From positions 102,129 to 166,128 of the forward strand of contig NZ_LMNI01000011.1 of NCBI RefSeq assembly GCF_001422925.1: 64,000 bases of DNA, given 5' to 3'. Under the pieces are notes generated by a model. The model had not been told where the DNA came from. It was given only the letters and a program-made list of their open reading frames with translations, and ran no database searches. This stretch comes from Microbacterium sp. Leaf288 (GTDB lineage: Bacteria; Actinomycetota; Actinomycetes; Actinomycetales; Microbacteriaceae). Positions 52,900 through 62,516 of this stretch are shown piece by piece. The first letter of the stretch is position 1. Each line of letters opens with the position of its first letter. The position numbers and the translations under genes were made by a program.

Positions 52900-53895
52900 A
52901 TGGACGACAGCGACGCGGCGCCCGGCGCCCGGGTGGGAGTGCGTGACGTCGCGCGCGCCGCGGGGGTCTCGACCCAGACGGTGTCGCGCGTGATCAACCA
53001 GCACCCGAACATCCGCCCCGAGACCCGCGACCGCGTGCTGCGGGTGATCGACCACCTGGGCTATCGCGTCAACAACGCCGCGCGGACTCTCGGCACGCGG
53101 ACCACGCGCACGCTCGGCGTCATCGCGTCCGACGCGACGCTGTACGGCCCGGCGGTCGGCATCGCGGCGCTGGAGGCGGCGGCGCGCGACGCGGGGCGGT
53201 GGATCGCGACGGCCTACGCCGATGCCTCGGTCGAGGCATCCGTCCGCGACGCGGCCGACCGCCTGCTCGCGCAGGGGGTCGACGGCCTCATCGTGCTCGC
53301 GCCCCACGCGGCGACGCTCACCGCGCTGACCGACGCGCATCCCGGCGTCGCGATCGCGGCGTTGCACACCGGATCCGGCGCCGAGCGCCAGGAAGCCGGT
53401 GCCGCACTCGCGATCTCGCACCTCGTCGCCCTGGGGCACCGGCGCATCGGCCGGGTGGCCGGGCCCGGAGAGTGGCTCGAGGCGCGCTCCCGCGAGGCGG
53501 GCATGCTGCGCGCGCTCGCCGACGCCGGGGTCGAGCCGGGACCGCGCTGGAGCGGCGACTGGACGGCGGCCGACGGCGCCGCCCTGGCCCCCGCGATCGT
53601 GGCCGAGGTGCGCACTGCCGGCGGCCCGACCGCGATCGCCGCGGCCAACGATCAGATGGCCCTCGGGCTGATCGCCGGGCTCCGCGAGGCGGGCGTCGAC
53701 GTGCCGGGTGACGTGAGCATCGTCGGCTTCGACGACAACCCGGATGCCGCGTACTACCGTCCGGCGCTCACCACGGTCGGTCTCGACCTCCGAGGCGAGG
53801 CGCGCCGCGCCGTCGCCGAGGTGCTCGGGGAGGCGGCATCCGTCCCCGCTCCGCCGCGTCTCGTCGTGCGGGCCTCGACCGCGCCGCCGCGCTGA
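52900..53895 (+). CDS. LacI family regulator, probable arabinose-operon repressor
   Basis: 331 aa. HTH VRDVARAAGVSTQTVSRVINQ, hinge RPETRDRVLRVIDHLGYRVNNAARTL, effector domain ending IAAANDQMALGLIAGLREAG and VGFDDNPDAAYYRPALTT. TAAGGT lies 7 nt before the ATG with no ribosome binding site: probably leaderless. It lies 108 bp upstream of araD; the perfect palindrome TGTTACCGGTAACA in between is its likely operator. The role as an AraR-type repressor is inferred from position. Confidence 0.85.
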   Translation: MDDSDAAPGARVGVRDVARAAGVSTQTVSRVINQHPNIRPETRDRVLRVIDHLGYRVNNAARTLGTRTTRTLGVIASDATLYGPAVGIAALEAAARDAGRWIATAYADASVEASVRDAADRLLAQGVDGLIVLAPHAATLTALTDAHPGVAIAALHTGSGAERQEAGAALAISHLVALGHRRIGRVAGPGEWLEARSREAGMLRALADAGVEPGPRWSGDWTAADGAALAPAIVAEVRTAGGPTAIAAANDQMALGLIAGLREAGVDVPGDVSIVGFDDNPDAAYYRPALTTVGLDLRGEARRAVAEVLGEAASVPAPPRLVVRASTAPPR

Positions 53896-53931
53896 CCTCG
53901 AAGGCGGGAAAGCGACGGTGCGAATCGTCGT

Positions 53932-53945
53932 TGTTACCGGTAACA
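53932..53945. promoter_or_regulatory. Perfect LacI-type operator upstream of the araDBA genes
   Basis: TGTTACCGGTAACA is a perfect 14-bp palindrome with the central CG typical of LacI-family sites. It lies 36 bp after the lacI stop and 58 bp before the araD start. Confidence 0.7.
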
Positions 53946-54003
53946 TAGATCGCCGAGGCCCGATGGGCCCGCCCTCTTCACACGAGACCCGACGGAGGAC
54001 CCC

Positions 54004-54747
54004 GTGACCAGCCCCGAACTGGCGACCCCTGCCTTCAGCCCGGAGGTCGAGGCATCCATCGCCGCCGTCCGCGCCGACGTCGCAACCCTCCACGCCGAGC
54101 TCGTCCGCTACAACCTGATCGTCTGGACCGGCGGCAACGTCTCGGGTCGAGTGCCCGGCGCCGACCTGTTCGTCATCAAGCCCTCGGGCGTCTCGTACGA
54201 CGACCTCGCGCCCGAGAACATGATCCTGTGCGACCTCGACGGCAACGTCGTCGCGGGCAGCCTCGGCAGCGAGCGGAGCCCGTCGAGTGACACCGCCGCG
54301 CACGCCTACGTGTACCGCAACATGCCCGAGGTCGGGGGAGTGGTGCACACGCACTCGACGTTCGCCGTCGCGTGGGCGGCGCGCGGCGAGGAGATCCCCT
54401 GCGTCATCACGGCGATGGCCGACGAGTTCGGCGGGCCGATCCCGATCGGTCCGTTCGCGATCATCGGCGACGACTCGATCGGCCGCGGCATCGTCGAGAC
54501 GCTCACCGGCCACCGCTCGCGCGCGGTGCTGATGCAGAACCACGGCCCGTTCACGATCGGCGTCTCCGCCAAGGACGCGGTGAAGGCCGCCGTGATGGTC
54601 GAGGACGTCGCCCGCACCGTGCACTACGCGCGGGAGGCGGGCCCGCTGATCCCGATCCCGCAGGAGGCGATCGACAGCCTCTACGACCGGTATCAGAACG
54701 TGTACGGGCAGAGTTCGGACGAGCGTCGCGAAGAGGGCGAGCGATGA
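54004..54747 (+). CDS. araD: L-ribulose-5-phosphate 4-epimerase
   Basis: 247 aa, GTG start with ACGGAGGAC upstream. Class II aldolase/AraD fold: [42 protein letters not shown], zinc-binding [13 protein letters not shown] (His pair) and [12 protein letters not shown] (third His). Converts L-ribulose 5-phosphate to D-xylulose 5-phosphate. Stop overlaps the kinase start. Slightly longer than E. coli AraD (231 aa). Confidence 0.9.
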   Translation: MTSPELATPAFSPEVEASIAAVRADVATLHAELVRYNLIVWTGGNVSGRVPGADLFVIKPSGVSYDDLAPENMILCDLDGNVVAGSLGSERSPSSDTAAHAYVYRNMPEVGGVVHTHSTFAVAWAARGEEIPCVITAMADEFGGPIPIGPFAIIGDDSIGRGIVETLTGHRSRAVLMQNHGPFTIGVSAKDAVKAAVMVEDVARTVHYAREAGPLIPIPQEAIDSLYDRYQNVYGQSSDERREEGER

Positions 54748-56366
54748 TGGATGCTGCGGCCGAGGCCATCCGCGAAGGCCGCACCGCACTCGGCATCGAG
54801 CTCGGCTCGACCCGCATCAAGGCCTGCCTCGTCGACGCCGACGATCCGGCGACGGTGCTCGCGGTCGGCTCGCACGCCTGGGAGAACCGGCTCGAGGACG
54901 GCCTCTGGACCTACTCCCTCGAGGACGTGTGGTCAGGACTGCAGGCCGCCTACACCGACCTCGTCGCCGACGCGCAGCAGCGCCACGGCGTCGCGCCCGA
55001 CTCGTTCGGGGCGATCGGCGTCTCGGCGATGATGCACGGCTACCTCGCGTTCGACGAGGCCGGCGAGCTGCTCGCGCCGTTCCGCACCTGGCGCAACACG
55101 AACACGGGCGTGGCCGCCGCCGAGCTCACCGATGCCTTCGGCGTGAACATCCCGCTCCGCTGGTCGATCGCGCACCTGCACCAGGTCGTGCTCGACGCCG
55201 AGGAGCACGTGTCCGACATCCGGTTCGTCACGACGCTCGCGGGCTACGTGCACTGGAGACTGACGGGCGAGAAGGTGCTCGGCGTCGGCGACGCGTCGGG
55301 CATGTTCCCGATCGACTCGGCGACACAGGATTACGACGCCGACCTCCTCGCACGGTACGACGCGCTGGCAGCCGACCGGCTGCCGGTCGCGCACGTCGCC
55401 GAGCTCCTGCCCGCGTCGCTCGTCGCCGGCGCGCCGGCGGGCGCGCTCACGGCGGAGGGCGCGGCGCTGCTCGACGCTTCCGGAACCCTGCGTCCCGGTA
55501 TCCCGTTCTGCGCTCCCGAGGGCGACGCGGGCACCGGCATGGTCGCGACCAACGCCGTCGCACCCCGGTCGGGCAACGTCAGCGCCGGCACGAGCATCTT
55601 CGCGATGGTCGTGCTCGAGCGTCCGCTCGCCGAGGTACACCACGAGCTCGACCTCGTCACGACCCCGGTCGGCGACACCGTCGCGATGGTGCACTGCAAC
55701 AACGGCGCGAGCGAGCTCGCGGCGTGGGCCGGCATGTTCGCCCGGTTCGCCGAGGCGGCCGGAACCCCGCTGACCGACGACGCGGTTTACGAGACCCTCT
55801 TCCGCGAAGCGCTCGACGGCGAGGCCGACGGCGGCGGGCTGCTCGCGTACAACCACCTCGCGGGCGAGCCGATCGCCGGGCTCACCGAGGGGCGTCCGCT
55901 CTTCGTCCGCACGCCCGACAGCCGCCTCACGCTCGCCAACGCGATCCGCGCGCAGCTCTACGGCGTGTTCGGCACGCTCGCGCTCGGCATGCGCGTGCTC
56001 GACGACGAGGGTGTCGCCCTCGACCGCATGTTCGCGCACGGGGGGATGTTCCGCACCGCCGGCGTCGCGCAGCGCTTCCTCGCCGGCGCGCTCGGTGCTC
56101 CCGTGTCGGTCGGCGACACCGCCTCGGAGGGCGGCGCGTGGGGCATCGCGGTGCTCGCCGCGTACGCACGGGCAGTGAGGAACGAGGATGCTGCGGCCGC
56201 AGCATCCGGAATCACCCTCGCCTCCTTCCTCGACGACCGCGTGTTCGCCGACGCGGCCATCTCCACCGCCGAACCCGACCCCGCCGACGTCGCCGGGTTC
56301 GGCGCCTACCTCGACCGCTATCGCGCCGGCCTCGCCGTCGAAGCCGCCGCCGTCTCCGCTCTCTGA
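54744..56366 (+). CDS. araB: FGGY-family carbohydrate kinase in the araB position (L-ribulokinase candidate)
   Basis: 540 aa from ATG 54744, overlapping the araD stop. FGGY kinase: phosphate-1 motif [15 protein letters not shown], then [20 protein letters not shown], and the C-terminal phosphate-binding/adenosine region [19 protein letters not shown]. It differs from the E. coli AraB type and resembles xylulokinase-like FGGY proteins, but lies between araD and araA where only ribulokinase is missing. ATP-dependent phosphorylation of L-ribulose is the logical step. Confidence 0.82.
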   Translation: MMDAAAEAIREGRTALGIELGSTRIKACLVDADDPATVLAVGSHAWENRLEDGLWTYSLEDVWSGLQAAYTDLVADAQQRHGVAPDSFGAIGVSAMMHGYLAFDEAGELLAPFRTWRNTNTGVAAAELTDAFGVNIPLRWSIAHLHQVVLDAEEHVSDIRFVTTLAGYVHWRLTGEKVLGVGDASGMFPIDSATQDYDADLLARYDALAADRLPVAHVAELLPASLVAGAPAGALTAEGAALLDASGTLRPGIPFCAPEGDAGTGMVATNAVAPRSGNVSAGTSIFAMVVLERPLAEVHHELDLVTTPVGDTVAMVHCNNGASELAAWAGMFARFAEAAGTPLTDDAVYETLFREALDGEADGGGLLAYNHLAGEPIAGLTEGRPLFVRTPDSRLTLANAIRAQLYGVFGTLALGMRVLDDEGVALDRMFAHGGMFRTAGVAQRFLAGALGAPVSVGDTASEGGAWGIAVLAAYARAVRNEDAAAAASGITLASFLDDRVFADAAISTAEPDPADVAGFGAYLDRYRAGLAVEAAAVSAL

Positions 56367-56383
56367 CCCACGAAGGACCCACG

Positions 56384-57895
56384 ATGACCCGCACGCCCCT
56401 GTCCACCACGCTCGACGCCTACGAGATCTGGTTCGTCACCGGCAGCCAGACGCTGTACGGCGAAGAGACGCTCCGCCAGGTCGCCGAGCAGTCCCAGGCC
56501 GTCGCGGCCGGCCTCGATGGCCTTCCCGTCAAGGTCGTGTGGAAGCCCGTTCTCAAGGACTCCGACTCGATCCGCCGACTCGCCCTCGACGTGAACGCCC
56601 GCGACGAGGTCATCGGCGTCGTCGCCTGGATGCACACGTTCAGCCCGGCGAAGATGTGGATCGCCGGCCTCGACGCGCTGCAGAAGCCGCTGCTGCACCT
56701 GCACACGCAGGCGAACGTCGAGCTGCCGTGGGCCGACATCGACTTCGACTTCATGAACCTCAACCAGGCCGCGCACGGCGACCGGGAGTTCGGCTACATC
56801 CAGACGCGCCTCGGTGTGGCCCGCAAGACGGTCGTCGGCCACGTGTCGAACCCCGTCGTGCTGCAGCAGATCGAGGACTGGCAGCGCGCCGCCGCAGGCT
56901 GGGCCGCCTCGCGCTCGCTCAAGCTCGCGCGCTTCGGCGACAACATGCGCTACGTCGCGGTGACCGAGGGCGACAAGACCGAGGCAGAACTGCGGTTCGG
57001 CGTGCAGGTCAACACGTGGGGCGTCAACGAGCTCGTCGCCGCCGTTGAGGCGCAGACCGACGGCGACGTCGACGCACTCGTCGGGGTCTACCTCGCCGAA
57101 TACGACGTGGCGGAAGAGCTGCTGCCCGGTGGCGACCGCCACCAGTCGCTGCGCGACGGCGCCGCGATCGAGCTCGGCCTGCGCTCGTTCCTCGAGGAGG
57201 GCGGCTTCGGCGCCTTCACGACCTCGTTCGAGGACCTCGGCGCACTGAAGCAGCTCCCGGGTCTCGCGGTGCAGCGCCTCATGGCCGAGGGCTACGGCTT
57301 CGGCGCCGAGGGCGACTGGAAGACCGCGATCCTCGTACGCGTCGCCAACGTGATGGGCGCGGGCCTCCCCGGCGGCGCGAGCCTCATGGAGGACTACACC
57401 TACGACCTCGTGCCGGGCGGCGAGCGGATCCTCGGCGCGCACATGCTCGAGGTGTCGCCCTCGCTGACGACCGCCAAGCCGCGCCTCGAGGTGCACGCGC
57501 TCGGCATCGGCGGCAAGGAGGACCCGGTGCGCCTGGTCTTCACCGCCGACCCCGGCCCCGCGCTCGTCGTCGCGATGAGCGACATGCGCGACCGCTTCCG
57601 TCTCGTGGCCAACGTCGTCGAGAACGTCGACGCCCCCGACCTGCCGAAGCTGCCCGTCGGCCGCGCGGTGTGGAAGCCCGCCCCCGATTTCGCGACGAGC
57701 GCCGCCTGCTGGCTCGCCGCCGGCGCCGCCCACCACACCGTCATGACGACGGCGGTCGGCATCGACGTCTTCCGCGACTTCGCCGACATCGCCGCCACCG
57801 AGCTCGTCGTGATCGACGAGGACACCACGGTGCGCGGCTTCCAGCGGGAGCTCCGCTGGAACCAGGCGTACTACCGCCTCGCCCAGGGCTTCTGA
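56384..57895 (+). CDS. araA: L-arabinose isomerase
   Basis: 503 aa; AAGGACC upstream of ATG 56384. Family landmarks: [19 protein letters not shown] start, [11 protein letters not shown], Mn-site residues in [17 protein letters not shown] (Glu), [11 protein letters not shown] (Glu), [11 protein letters not shown] (His) and [10 protein letters not shown] (His). Isomerises L-arabinose to L-ribulose, first step of the pathway. It follows the kinase by 17 bp and ends in a strong hairpin, closing the araDBA operon. Confidence 0.95.
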   Translation: MTRTPLSTTLDAYEIWFVTGSQTLYGEETLRQVAEQSQAVAAGLDGLPVKVVWKPVLKDSDSIRRLALDVNARDEVIGVVAWMHTFSPAKMWIAGLDALQKPLLHLHTQANVELPWADIDFDFMNLNQAAHGDREFGYIQTRLGVARKTVVGHVSNPVVLQQIEDWQRAAAGWAASRSLKLARFGDNMRYVAVTEGDKTEAELRFGVQVNTWGVNELVAAVEAQTDGDVDALVGVYLAEYDVAEELLPGGDRHQSLRDGAAIELGLRSFLEEGGFGAFTTSFEDLGALKQLPGLAVQRLMAEGYGFGAEGDWKTAILVRVANVMGAGLPGGASLMEDYTYDLVPGGERILGAHMLEVSPSLTTAKPRLEVHALGIGGKEDPVRLVFTADPGPALVVAMSDMRDRFRLVANVVENVDAPDLPKLPVGRAVWKPAPDFATSAACWLAAGAAHHTVMTTAVGIDVFRDFADIAATELVVIDEDTTVRGFQRELRWNQAYYRLAQGF

Positions 57896-57902
57896 CCCCG
57901 GC

Positions 57903-57939
57903 GCGGAATCCCCGGTCTCGACGAGACCTGGGATTCCGC
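57903..57939 (+). terminator. Terminator-like hairpin after araA
   Basis: Outer stem GCGGAATCCC (57903-57912) with GGGATTCCGC (57930-57939), inner stem GGTCTC (57914-57919) with GAGACC (57923-57928), one mismatch between them and a 3-nt loop: 16 paired bases. It begins 8 bp after the araA stop. Confidence 0.7.
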
Positions 57940-57986
57940 ACGAACCCGGGGCATCGCCCTCGGTCTCAGCGCGAATCCCTTGGTTC

Positions 57987-58014
57987 GAGACGTCTCACGC
58001 CGCGCCGCTACTCT
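57987..58014 (+). promoter_or_regulatory. Candidate promoter of the aldose epimerase
   Basis: Palindrome GAGACGTCTC (57987-57996) followed by TACTCT (58009-58014), a plausible -10 box 34 bp before the ATG at 58049. It indicates separate transcription from araDBA. Confidence 0.35.
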
Positions 58015-58048
58015 GGTTGGCGGCATCCCCGATCCCCAAGGAGCCCTC

Positions 58049-58993
58049 ATGGCACGTCCCCCCGCATCCGGAACCCAGCACGCACTCCGCGCCGGCGACT
58101 ACGAGGCCGTCGTGGCGAGCGTCGGCGCGACGCTCCGCTCGCTCGCGTATCGCGGTCGCGACCTCGTCGTGCCGTTCGAGGCCGACGAGGTGCGTCCCGC
58201 GCATCGCGGCGCGACCCTCGCCCCCTGGCCGAACCGCGTGGTCGACGGGCGCTACTCGTTCGGCGGCCGCGACTTCCAGCTGCCGCTCACCGAGCCCGCG
58301 CGTTCGCACGCCCTGCACGGCCTCGCCACGTGGCTCGACTTCGAGGCGATCGACAAGGGCCCCGACCATGTGACCCTGGCGGCCGTCATCCAGCCGCAGA
58401 CGTTCTTCCCGTGGCGCCTCGTCATCACCACGACCTTCTCGCTCGGCCCTGACGGGCTCACGCAGTCGGTGACGGCGCACAACGAGAGCGACGAGCCCGC
58501 CCCGTGGGGCACCGGCCCGCACCCCTACCTCGTCGCCGGTGACGGCCGCGTCGACGGCTGGACGCTCGAGCTGCCCGCCGCTCAGGTGCTCGCCGTCACG
58601 CCCGACCGCCTCATCCCGACCGACCTCGTCGCCGTCGACGCCGACGACCCGCAGCGCTTCGACTTCCGCTCCGCCCGCGAGATCGGCGCCGCCGAGATCG
58701 ACCACGCATACTCGGGCCTGATCCGCGACGCCGACGGCACCGCCACGGTGCGCGTGACCGATGGCGCGGGCTCCGGTGTCGAGATGTCGTGGGATGCCGC
58801 GTGCCCGTGGGTACAGGTCCACACCGCCGACAAGCCCGACCCCGCGCAGAGCCGCCTGGGCCTCGCCGTGGAGCCCATGACGTGCGCGCCCGATGCGTTC
58901 AACGCCGGGTCGTACGACTACGACGCAGGGCTCATCGTCATCGAGCCCGAGGCATCCGTCACGGCTTCGTGGCGCATCGCCGCCATCGACTGA
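58049..58993 (+). CDS. Aldose 1-epimerase family protein
   Basis: 314 aa from ATG 58049 with AAGGAG upstream. GalM-type beta-sandwich: RGATLAPWPNRVVDGRYSF, RSHALHGLA (first His), GTGPHPYLVA (catalytic His), IDHAYSGL, and GLAVEPMTCAPDAFN (catalytic Glu). Interconverts anomers of aldoses; here probably feeds arabinose or galactose anomers to the isomerase. Followed by a strong bidirectional terminator. Confidence 0.88.
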   Translation: MARPPASGTQHALRAGDYEAVVASVGATLRSLAYRGRDLVVPFEADEVRPAHRGATLAPWPNRVVDGRYSFGGRDFQLPLTEPARSHALHGLATWLDFEAIDKGPDHVTLAAVIQPQTFFPWRLVITTTFSLGPDGLTQSVTAHNESDEPAPWGTGPHPYLVAGDGRVDGWTLELPAAQVLAVTPDRLIPTDLVAVDADDPQRFDFRSAREIGAAEIDHAYSGLIRDADGTATVRVTDGAGSGVEMSWDAACPWVQVHTADKPDPAQSRLGLAVEPMTCAPDAFNAGSYDYDAGLIVIEPEASVTASWRIAAID

Positions 58994-59007
58994 GTCTCGC
59001 GACACAG

Positions 59008-59043
59008 CGAAAGCGGAGCCGGCCCCCCGGTCGGCTCCGCTTT
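59008..59043. terminator. Bidirectional terminator between the aldose epimerase and small stress-type gene
   Basis: Perfect 13-bp stem GAAAGCGGAGCCG (59008-59020) and CGGCTCCGCTTTC (59031-59043), 10-nt loop, with A/T-rich ends on both sides, between convergent genes. Confidence 0.85.
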
Positions 59044-59056
59044 CATCGTCTGCGGA

Positions 59057-59254
59057 TCAGCTGTCCCGCAGGTCTTCCTTGATTTCGTTGCGCGTTTTCA
59101 CCGAGTCGCGCTCCGCTTCGGCCTTCTTGACGTCGGCATCAGCCTTCATCTCGTCGACCTTGTCCCCGACTCGATCGGTGGTGTCTTCCCACGCGTCCTG
59201 GATCTTCTCGCCGACGGCCTTGGCCGTCTCCTTCGCGTCTTCCATGAATCCCAT
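59057..59254 (-). CDS. Small charged helical protein (CsbD-like)
   Basis: 65 aa, starts MGFMEDAKETAKAVGEKI; GAGAGAT upstream of ATG 59254. Highly charged amphipathic helices with ADADVKKAEAERDSVK, resembling CsbD-type or general-stress small proteins of actinobacteria. No enzymatic motif. Expression under stress is a guess from family resemblance. Confidence 0.7.
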   Translation of the reverse strand: MGFMEDAKETAKAVGEKIQDAWEDTTDRVGDKVDEMKADADVKKAEAERDSVKTRNEIKEDLRDS

Positions 59255-59357
59255 CGATCTCTCCTCTCATGAGGGATGACACCGACGCTACGCGTGAGGG
59301 GCAGGACCGGTCAGGGGGTTGATTCGGCGCGTGACCATTGATAACGGACGCACGGAT

Positions 59358-59374
59358 GCTGCCGCCCCGGCAGC
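59358..59374 (-). terminator. Short hairpin after the SDR gene
   Basis: GCTGCCG (59358-59364) and CGGCAGC (59368-59374), 3-nt loop, 33 bp beyond the stop codon of the minus-strand SDR. Confidence 0.4.
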
Positions 59375-59406
59375 GTCGCTGAGAGCTCTGCGCGTGGGTG
59401 GCGCCG

Positions 59407-60255
59407 TCAGCGGACCGGTGTCGTGGTGTCGATCGCGTCGCGCAGCGGGCGGCGCATCGGCGCCCAGTAGTGCGTCGGCGTGACCCGGGCCAGCACGTCG
59501 ACCAGGCGCGCCTCGCGGCCGATCATCGTGCGCGGACGCCGGCGGATCGTCGCCTCGACGATGCGCGCCGCCGCGTCCGCGGGCTCGGTGTGGTACATCG
59601 CTGCCTGAGCGGCCGCCGCGCGCTGCGCGACCGCGGGATCGATCGCCGCGGCGTACCGGCCATGCAGGATGATGCCGGTCTTCACCCCCGCAGGGTAGAC
59701 CGCGCCGACGGTGATCGTGGAGCGCTCGAGCTCGTGACGCAGCGACTCGGTGAACCCGCGCACCGCGAACTTGCTCATGGCATAGGGGATGCGCCCCGCA
59801 GGAGCCGCGAGCCCGTAGATCGAGACGAGATGCGTGATGTGGGCGGCCGGCTCGCGCCGCAGTGCAGGCAGCAGCGCCTGGGTCACGTTGACGGTGCCCC
59901 ACAGGTTCACGTCCATGAGCCAGCGCATCTCGGCCATTGTCACCTGGTCGATGTCGCCGAGCATCGAGGATCCGGCGCACGTGACGAGCGCCTGGATGCG
60001 CGGATGGGATGCCTCGACCTCCGCCACGGCCGCGGAGACCGCGTCGTCGTCGGTGAGGTCGATCACGTGCGTGGTGTGCCCGGTGCCGTCGAGGGTGGCG
60101 GCGACCGCGGCGAGGCCCTCGGGGTTGCGGTCGAGCAAGGCGATGCGCGCTCCGCGCGCGGCCAGCTGCCGTGCGACATCGGCACCCATTCCCGCGGCGG
60201 CGCCGGTGATCACGGTCGTGCGCCCGCGCACGTCCAGCGGTGGCTGCTTCGCCAT
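59407..60255 (-). CDS. Short-chain dehydrogenase/reductase
   Basis: 282 aa from ATG 60255 (GAGAGG upstream); the open frame extends further but without a good start. Classical SDR: TVITGAAAGMGADVAR (TGxxxGxG), VTCAGSSMLG, catalytic Ser region HLVSIYGLAAP and YAMSK (YxxxK). The 40-residue C-terminal extension (IRRRPRTMIGREARLVDVLARV) is typical of actinobacterial membrane-associated SDRs acting on lipophilic substrates. Substrate unknown. Confidence 0.85.
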   Translation of the reverse strand: MAKQPPLDVRGRTTVITGAAAGMGADVARQLAARGARIALLDRNPEGLAAVAATLDGTGHTTHVIDLTDDDAVSAAVAEVEASHPRIQALVTCAGSSMLGDIDQVTMAEMRWLMDVNLWGTVNVTQALLPALRREPAAHITHLVSIYGLAAPAGRIPYAMSKFAVRGFTESLRHELERSTITVGAVYPAGVKTGIILHGRYAAAIDPAVAQRAAAAQAAMYHTEPADAAARIVEATIRRRPRTMIGREARLVDVLARVTPTHYWAPMRRPLRDAIDTTTPVR

Positions 60256-60356
60256 GTGATGCCTCTCGGTCCGGTCGTCGCCGTCGACGAGCCGCGCATA
60301 CGATTCTCGCTGACTCGGGAGTGCCCGACGGACGCTAGCCTTCAAGGGGAGGTTCG

Positions 60357-60986
60357 ATGGGCAAGACCGCAGAGGCGATCGCCGAAGGGGTGTCCATCGC
60401 GTCCGCCGCCGCGCGCCTGGCGATCCGCAACCGCATCCTCGTCGAGACGATCGCGCACGATGAGGCGTTCGACGTGGTGGCCTTCACGCCGTTCGCGCGA
60501 GAGACCCTTCTCGGCCTCGCCGACGAGCAGGAGCAGGCTGCCGCGCTCGTGAAGCGTCAGCGCAAGAAGGCGTGGGGCAAGTTCACCGATCCCGACGGCA
60601 CCCACGACTACCGCGACCGCGACACCCGCAACCTCCGCCGGCGCGGCCGGCAGTACGCCGGCGTCGCGACGGCACTCCGGCGCATGGCCGACGACCCTCA
60701 CGTCGTGCGCACGTTCATCGAGCAGTCGCGTGACGCCGCGTGGGGCGACGTCGAGGCCAATCTCCAGCGCCGCTTGCGGGTCGAGGGCATGCGCCCCGAG
60801 CTCGACCCCGACTACGACCGCATGCGCGCCGCCCGCATGCAGTCGATCCGCCTCGTCGACCTCCCGCGCCTCGCCGCCCACAAGCGTCATCAGGACGATC
60901 CGGAGACGGATGCTGCGCCCCCGGCCGAGCCCGCAGCACACTCGCCGCGCATCTCGGGCATCGATGTGAGCGAGCTCGACTCCTGA
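60357..60986 (+). CDS. Conserved hypothetical protein
   Basis: 209 aa; GGGGAGG upstream of ATG 60357 and a TAGCCT box further up. Hydrophilic, mostly helical: MGKTAEAIAEGVSIASAAAR, HDEAFDVVAFTPFARETL, RNLRRRGRQYAGVATAL. Rich in Arg and Asp/Glu, no signal peptide, no recognised domain. I believe similar proteins exist in related Microbacteriaceae but know no function. Confidence 0.6.
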   Translation: MGKTAEAIAEGVSIASAAARLAIRNRILVETIAHDEAFDVVAFTPFARETLLGLADEQEQAAALVKRQRKKAWGKFTDPDGTHDYRDRDTRNLRRRGRQYAGVATALRRMADDPHVVRTFIEQSRDAAWGDVEANLQRRLRVEGMRPELDPDYDRMRAARMQSIRLVDLPRLAAHKRHQDDPETDAAPPAEPAAHSPRISGIDVSELDS

Positions 60987-61018
60987 CGCGTGTCTGTGCC
61001 CGGGCGTAGCCTCGAGCC

Positions 61019-61411
61019 GTGGCCGACGCAGCCCCACCGCATCCGATGCGCTTTCCTCCGGATCATCCGCTGACCGAGCGGGTGCGCGCCATCTGCCTGC
61101 CCTACCCTGAGGCGGCAGAAGTGCCGGCGCACGGCCGCTCGACCTTCCGAGCGGGCAAGCGCCAGTTCGCGATCGTCGGCGCCGCCCACGACGACGCCGG
61201 AGCAGTCGAGTTCATCCCCGACGGCCTGGAGCGTCCGGTGCTGCTGGAGCGTGACGACGTGTTCGTGCCGCCCTACGAGGGCGCGTACGGGTGGCTCGCG
61301 CTGCGTGTGGAACCGGATGCCGGTGACTGGGAGCTCCTCGCCGAGCTCATCGACACCTCCTATCGACAGGTCGCGCTGCAACGACAGCTGCGTGCTCTCG
61401 ACGGCGAGTAG
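61019..61411 (+). CDS. MmcQ/YjbR family protein
   Basis: 130 aa, GTG start. MmcQ/YjbR fold (double-wing-like DNA-binding fold): ICLPYPEAAEVPAHGRSTFR, KRQFAIVG, VFVPPYEGAYGWLALRVE, LIDTSYRQVALQRQL. Members are small cytoplasmic proteins of unknown biochemical role. TAGCCT (61007-61012) ends 6 nt before the GTG: leaderless. Confidence 0.82.
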   Translation: MADAAPPHPMRFPPDHPLTERVRAICLPYPEAAEVPAHGRSTFRAGKRQFAIVGAAHDDAGAVEFIPDGLERPVLLERDDVFVPPYEGAYGWLALRVEPDAGDWELLAELIDTSYRQVALQRQLRALDGE

Positions 61412-61524
61412 GGGAGCGCTGATGAGTGCGGACACGCCCGGGAAACCAGCATCCGACCGCCGATTCGCGCGGCGCGCATCCGTCAGGTATTCTTGACGAC
61501 GTTGTGCGCGAGAGCGAGCAACAT

Positions 61525-61597
61525 GCGCCCGTAGCTCAATGGATAGAGCATCTGACTACGGATCAGAAGGTTAGGGGTTCGAGTCCCTTCGGGCGCG
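61525..61597 (+). tRNA. tRNA-Arg (ACG)
   Basis: Full cloverleaf: acceptor GCGCCCG (61525-61531) pairs with CGGGCGC (61590-61596) plus discriminator G; D-arm around AGCTCAATGGATAGAGC; anticodon arm with TCTGA/TCAGA around loop CTACGGA, anticodon ACG; T-arm GGGTTCGAGTCCC type. CCA is not encoded. A strong terminator follows at 61623. Confidence 0.95.
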
Positions 61598-61622
61598 CAC
61601 TGTGTTGAGACAGTAAGCATTG

Positions 61623-61648
61623 AAAACCCGCGGAGTTCCGCGGGTTTT
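61623..61648 (+). terminator. Terminator downstream of tRNA-Arg
   Basis: AAAACCCGCGG (61623-61633), AGTT loop, CCGCGGGTTTT (61638-61648): 11-bp perfect stem ending in a T-run followed by CGTGTTT, the most classical intrinsic terminator in the window. Confidence 0.9.
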
Positions 61649-61812
61649 CGTGTTTCTGTGGCTGGGCGCATCCCTCTGATCCTGCGGGCGTTTCCGTCTG
61701 ACCGCGAATCGCAGGGTCTGCCGGCAGAGCTGTGGATTTCCAAGGATGCCGCGAGTCGACATCGTCGGAATCAGACGGGGCGCCGTCCGGATGGCTGCAC
61801 GTCAGACGCGCT

Positions 61813-62265
61813 CTAGCGGTCGCCCCGGGCGCTGTGCGATTCACCCTCGTCCCTGCCATAGCCCGCCACAGTGAGAACGCTGCGGAGTCCCGCGGGGGTC
61901 CCTGGCCAATGTCGTTCGATGGCATCCATACCAGCGTGCCGGATCGCGAATCGCAGAACGACCGCGACGATGAGCGCGTCATCGGCGTAGCCGAGCACCG
62001 GTATGAAGTCGGGCACGAGATCGATCGGCATCAGCAGGTAACCAAGTAGGCCGATCAGCCACCAACGGGTGGCGCGCGGAACAGTCGGGTCGCTGGCCAG
62101 CCGCTTCACCAGACGGATGACGTCGGGTACGAGTCGCAGGATCGAGCGCCAGTCCACGTCGGAGCCGGCCCGTCTTTGCTGTATCCAAAGCACGACCAGC
62201 AGCACGACCCAGAGCAGGACGATGCCCCCGACAATCCCGAGGACGATGATCAACCAGTCCGGCAT
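61813..62265 (-). CDS. DUF1232 (YkvA-like) membrane protein
   Basis: 150 aa from ATG 62265. An N-terminal membrane helix (LIIVLGIVGGIVLLWVVLLV) is followed by the DUF1232 signature: LLGYLLMPIDLVPDFIPVLGYADDALIVAV. Function unknown; YkvA homologues are small membrane-associated proteins. The 251 bp upstream to the SMP-30 gene show no recognisable feature. Confidence 0.85.
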   Translation of the reverse strand: MPDWLIIVLGIVGGIVLLWVVLLVVLWIQQRRAGSDVDWRSILRLVPDVIRLVKRLASDPTVPRATRWWLIGLLGYLLMPIDLVPDFIPVLGYADDALIVAVVLRFAIRHAGMDAIERHWPGTPAGLRSVLTVAGYGRDEGESHSARGDR

Positions 62266-62516
62266 CCGGCTTCCCACCTTCCGACACGGCGCCAACCAAT
62301 CCAACCCCGCGCGCGCGGCACACCATACCCCGTCGACTACCTCGATCCGGTAAAGGGCGTTGGGCCGGGTTCGTTGAGCGGTCCCCGGCCGTGCGACTTC
62401 GTCCTCGGACATGGCCGACGACCGCCGTCTGTGACCAGCCCAGGGATCAGATATCCCCCGACGCGCCAGGTCGCCCCACCACGACGATCCGCATACTGGA
62501 CCTCCCGTCCTCGGCG

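Noticed and set aside
61525..61648. tRNA-Arg 3' end as an integration (att) site
   Set aside because: No integrase gene nearby and no repeat of the tRNA 3' end was seen in the following 2.3 kb.
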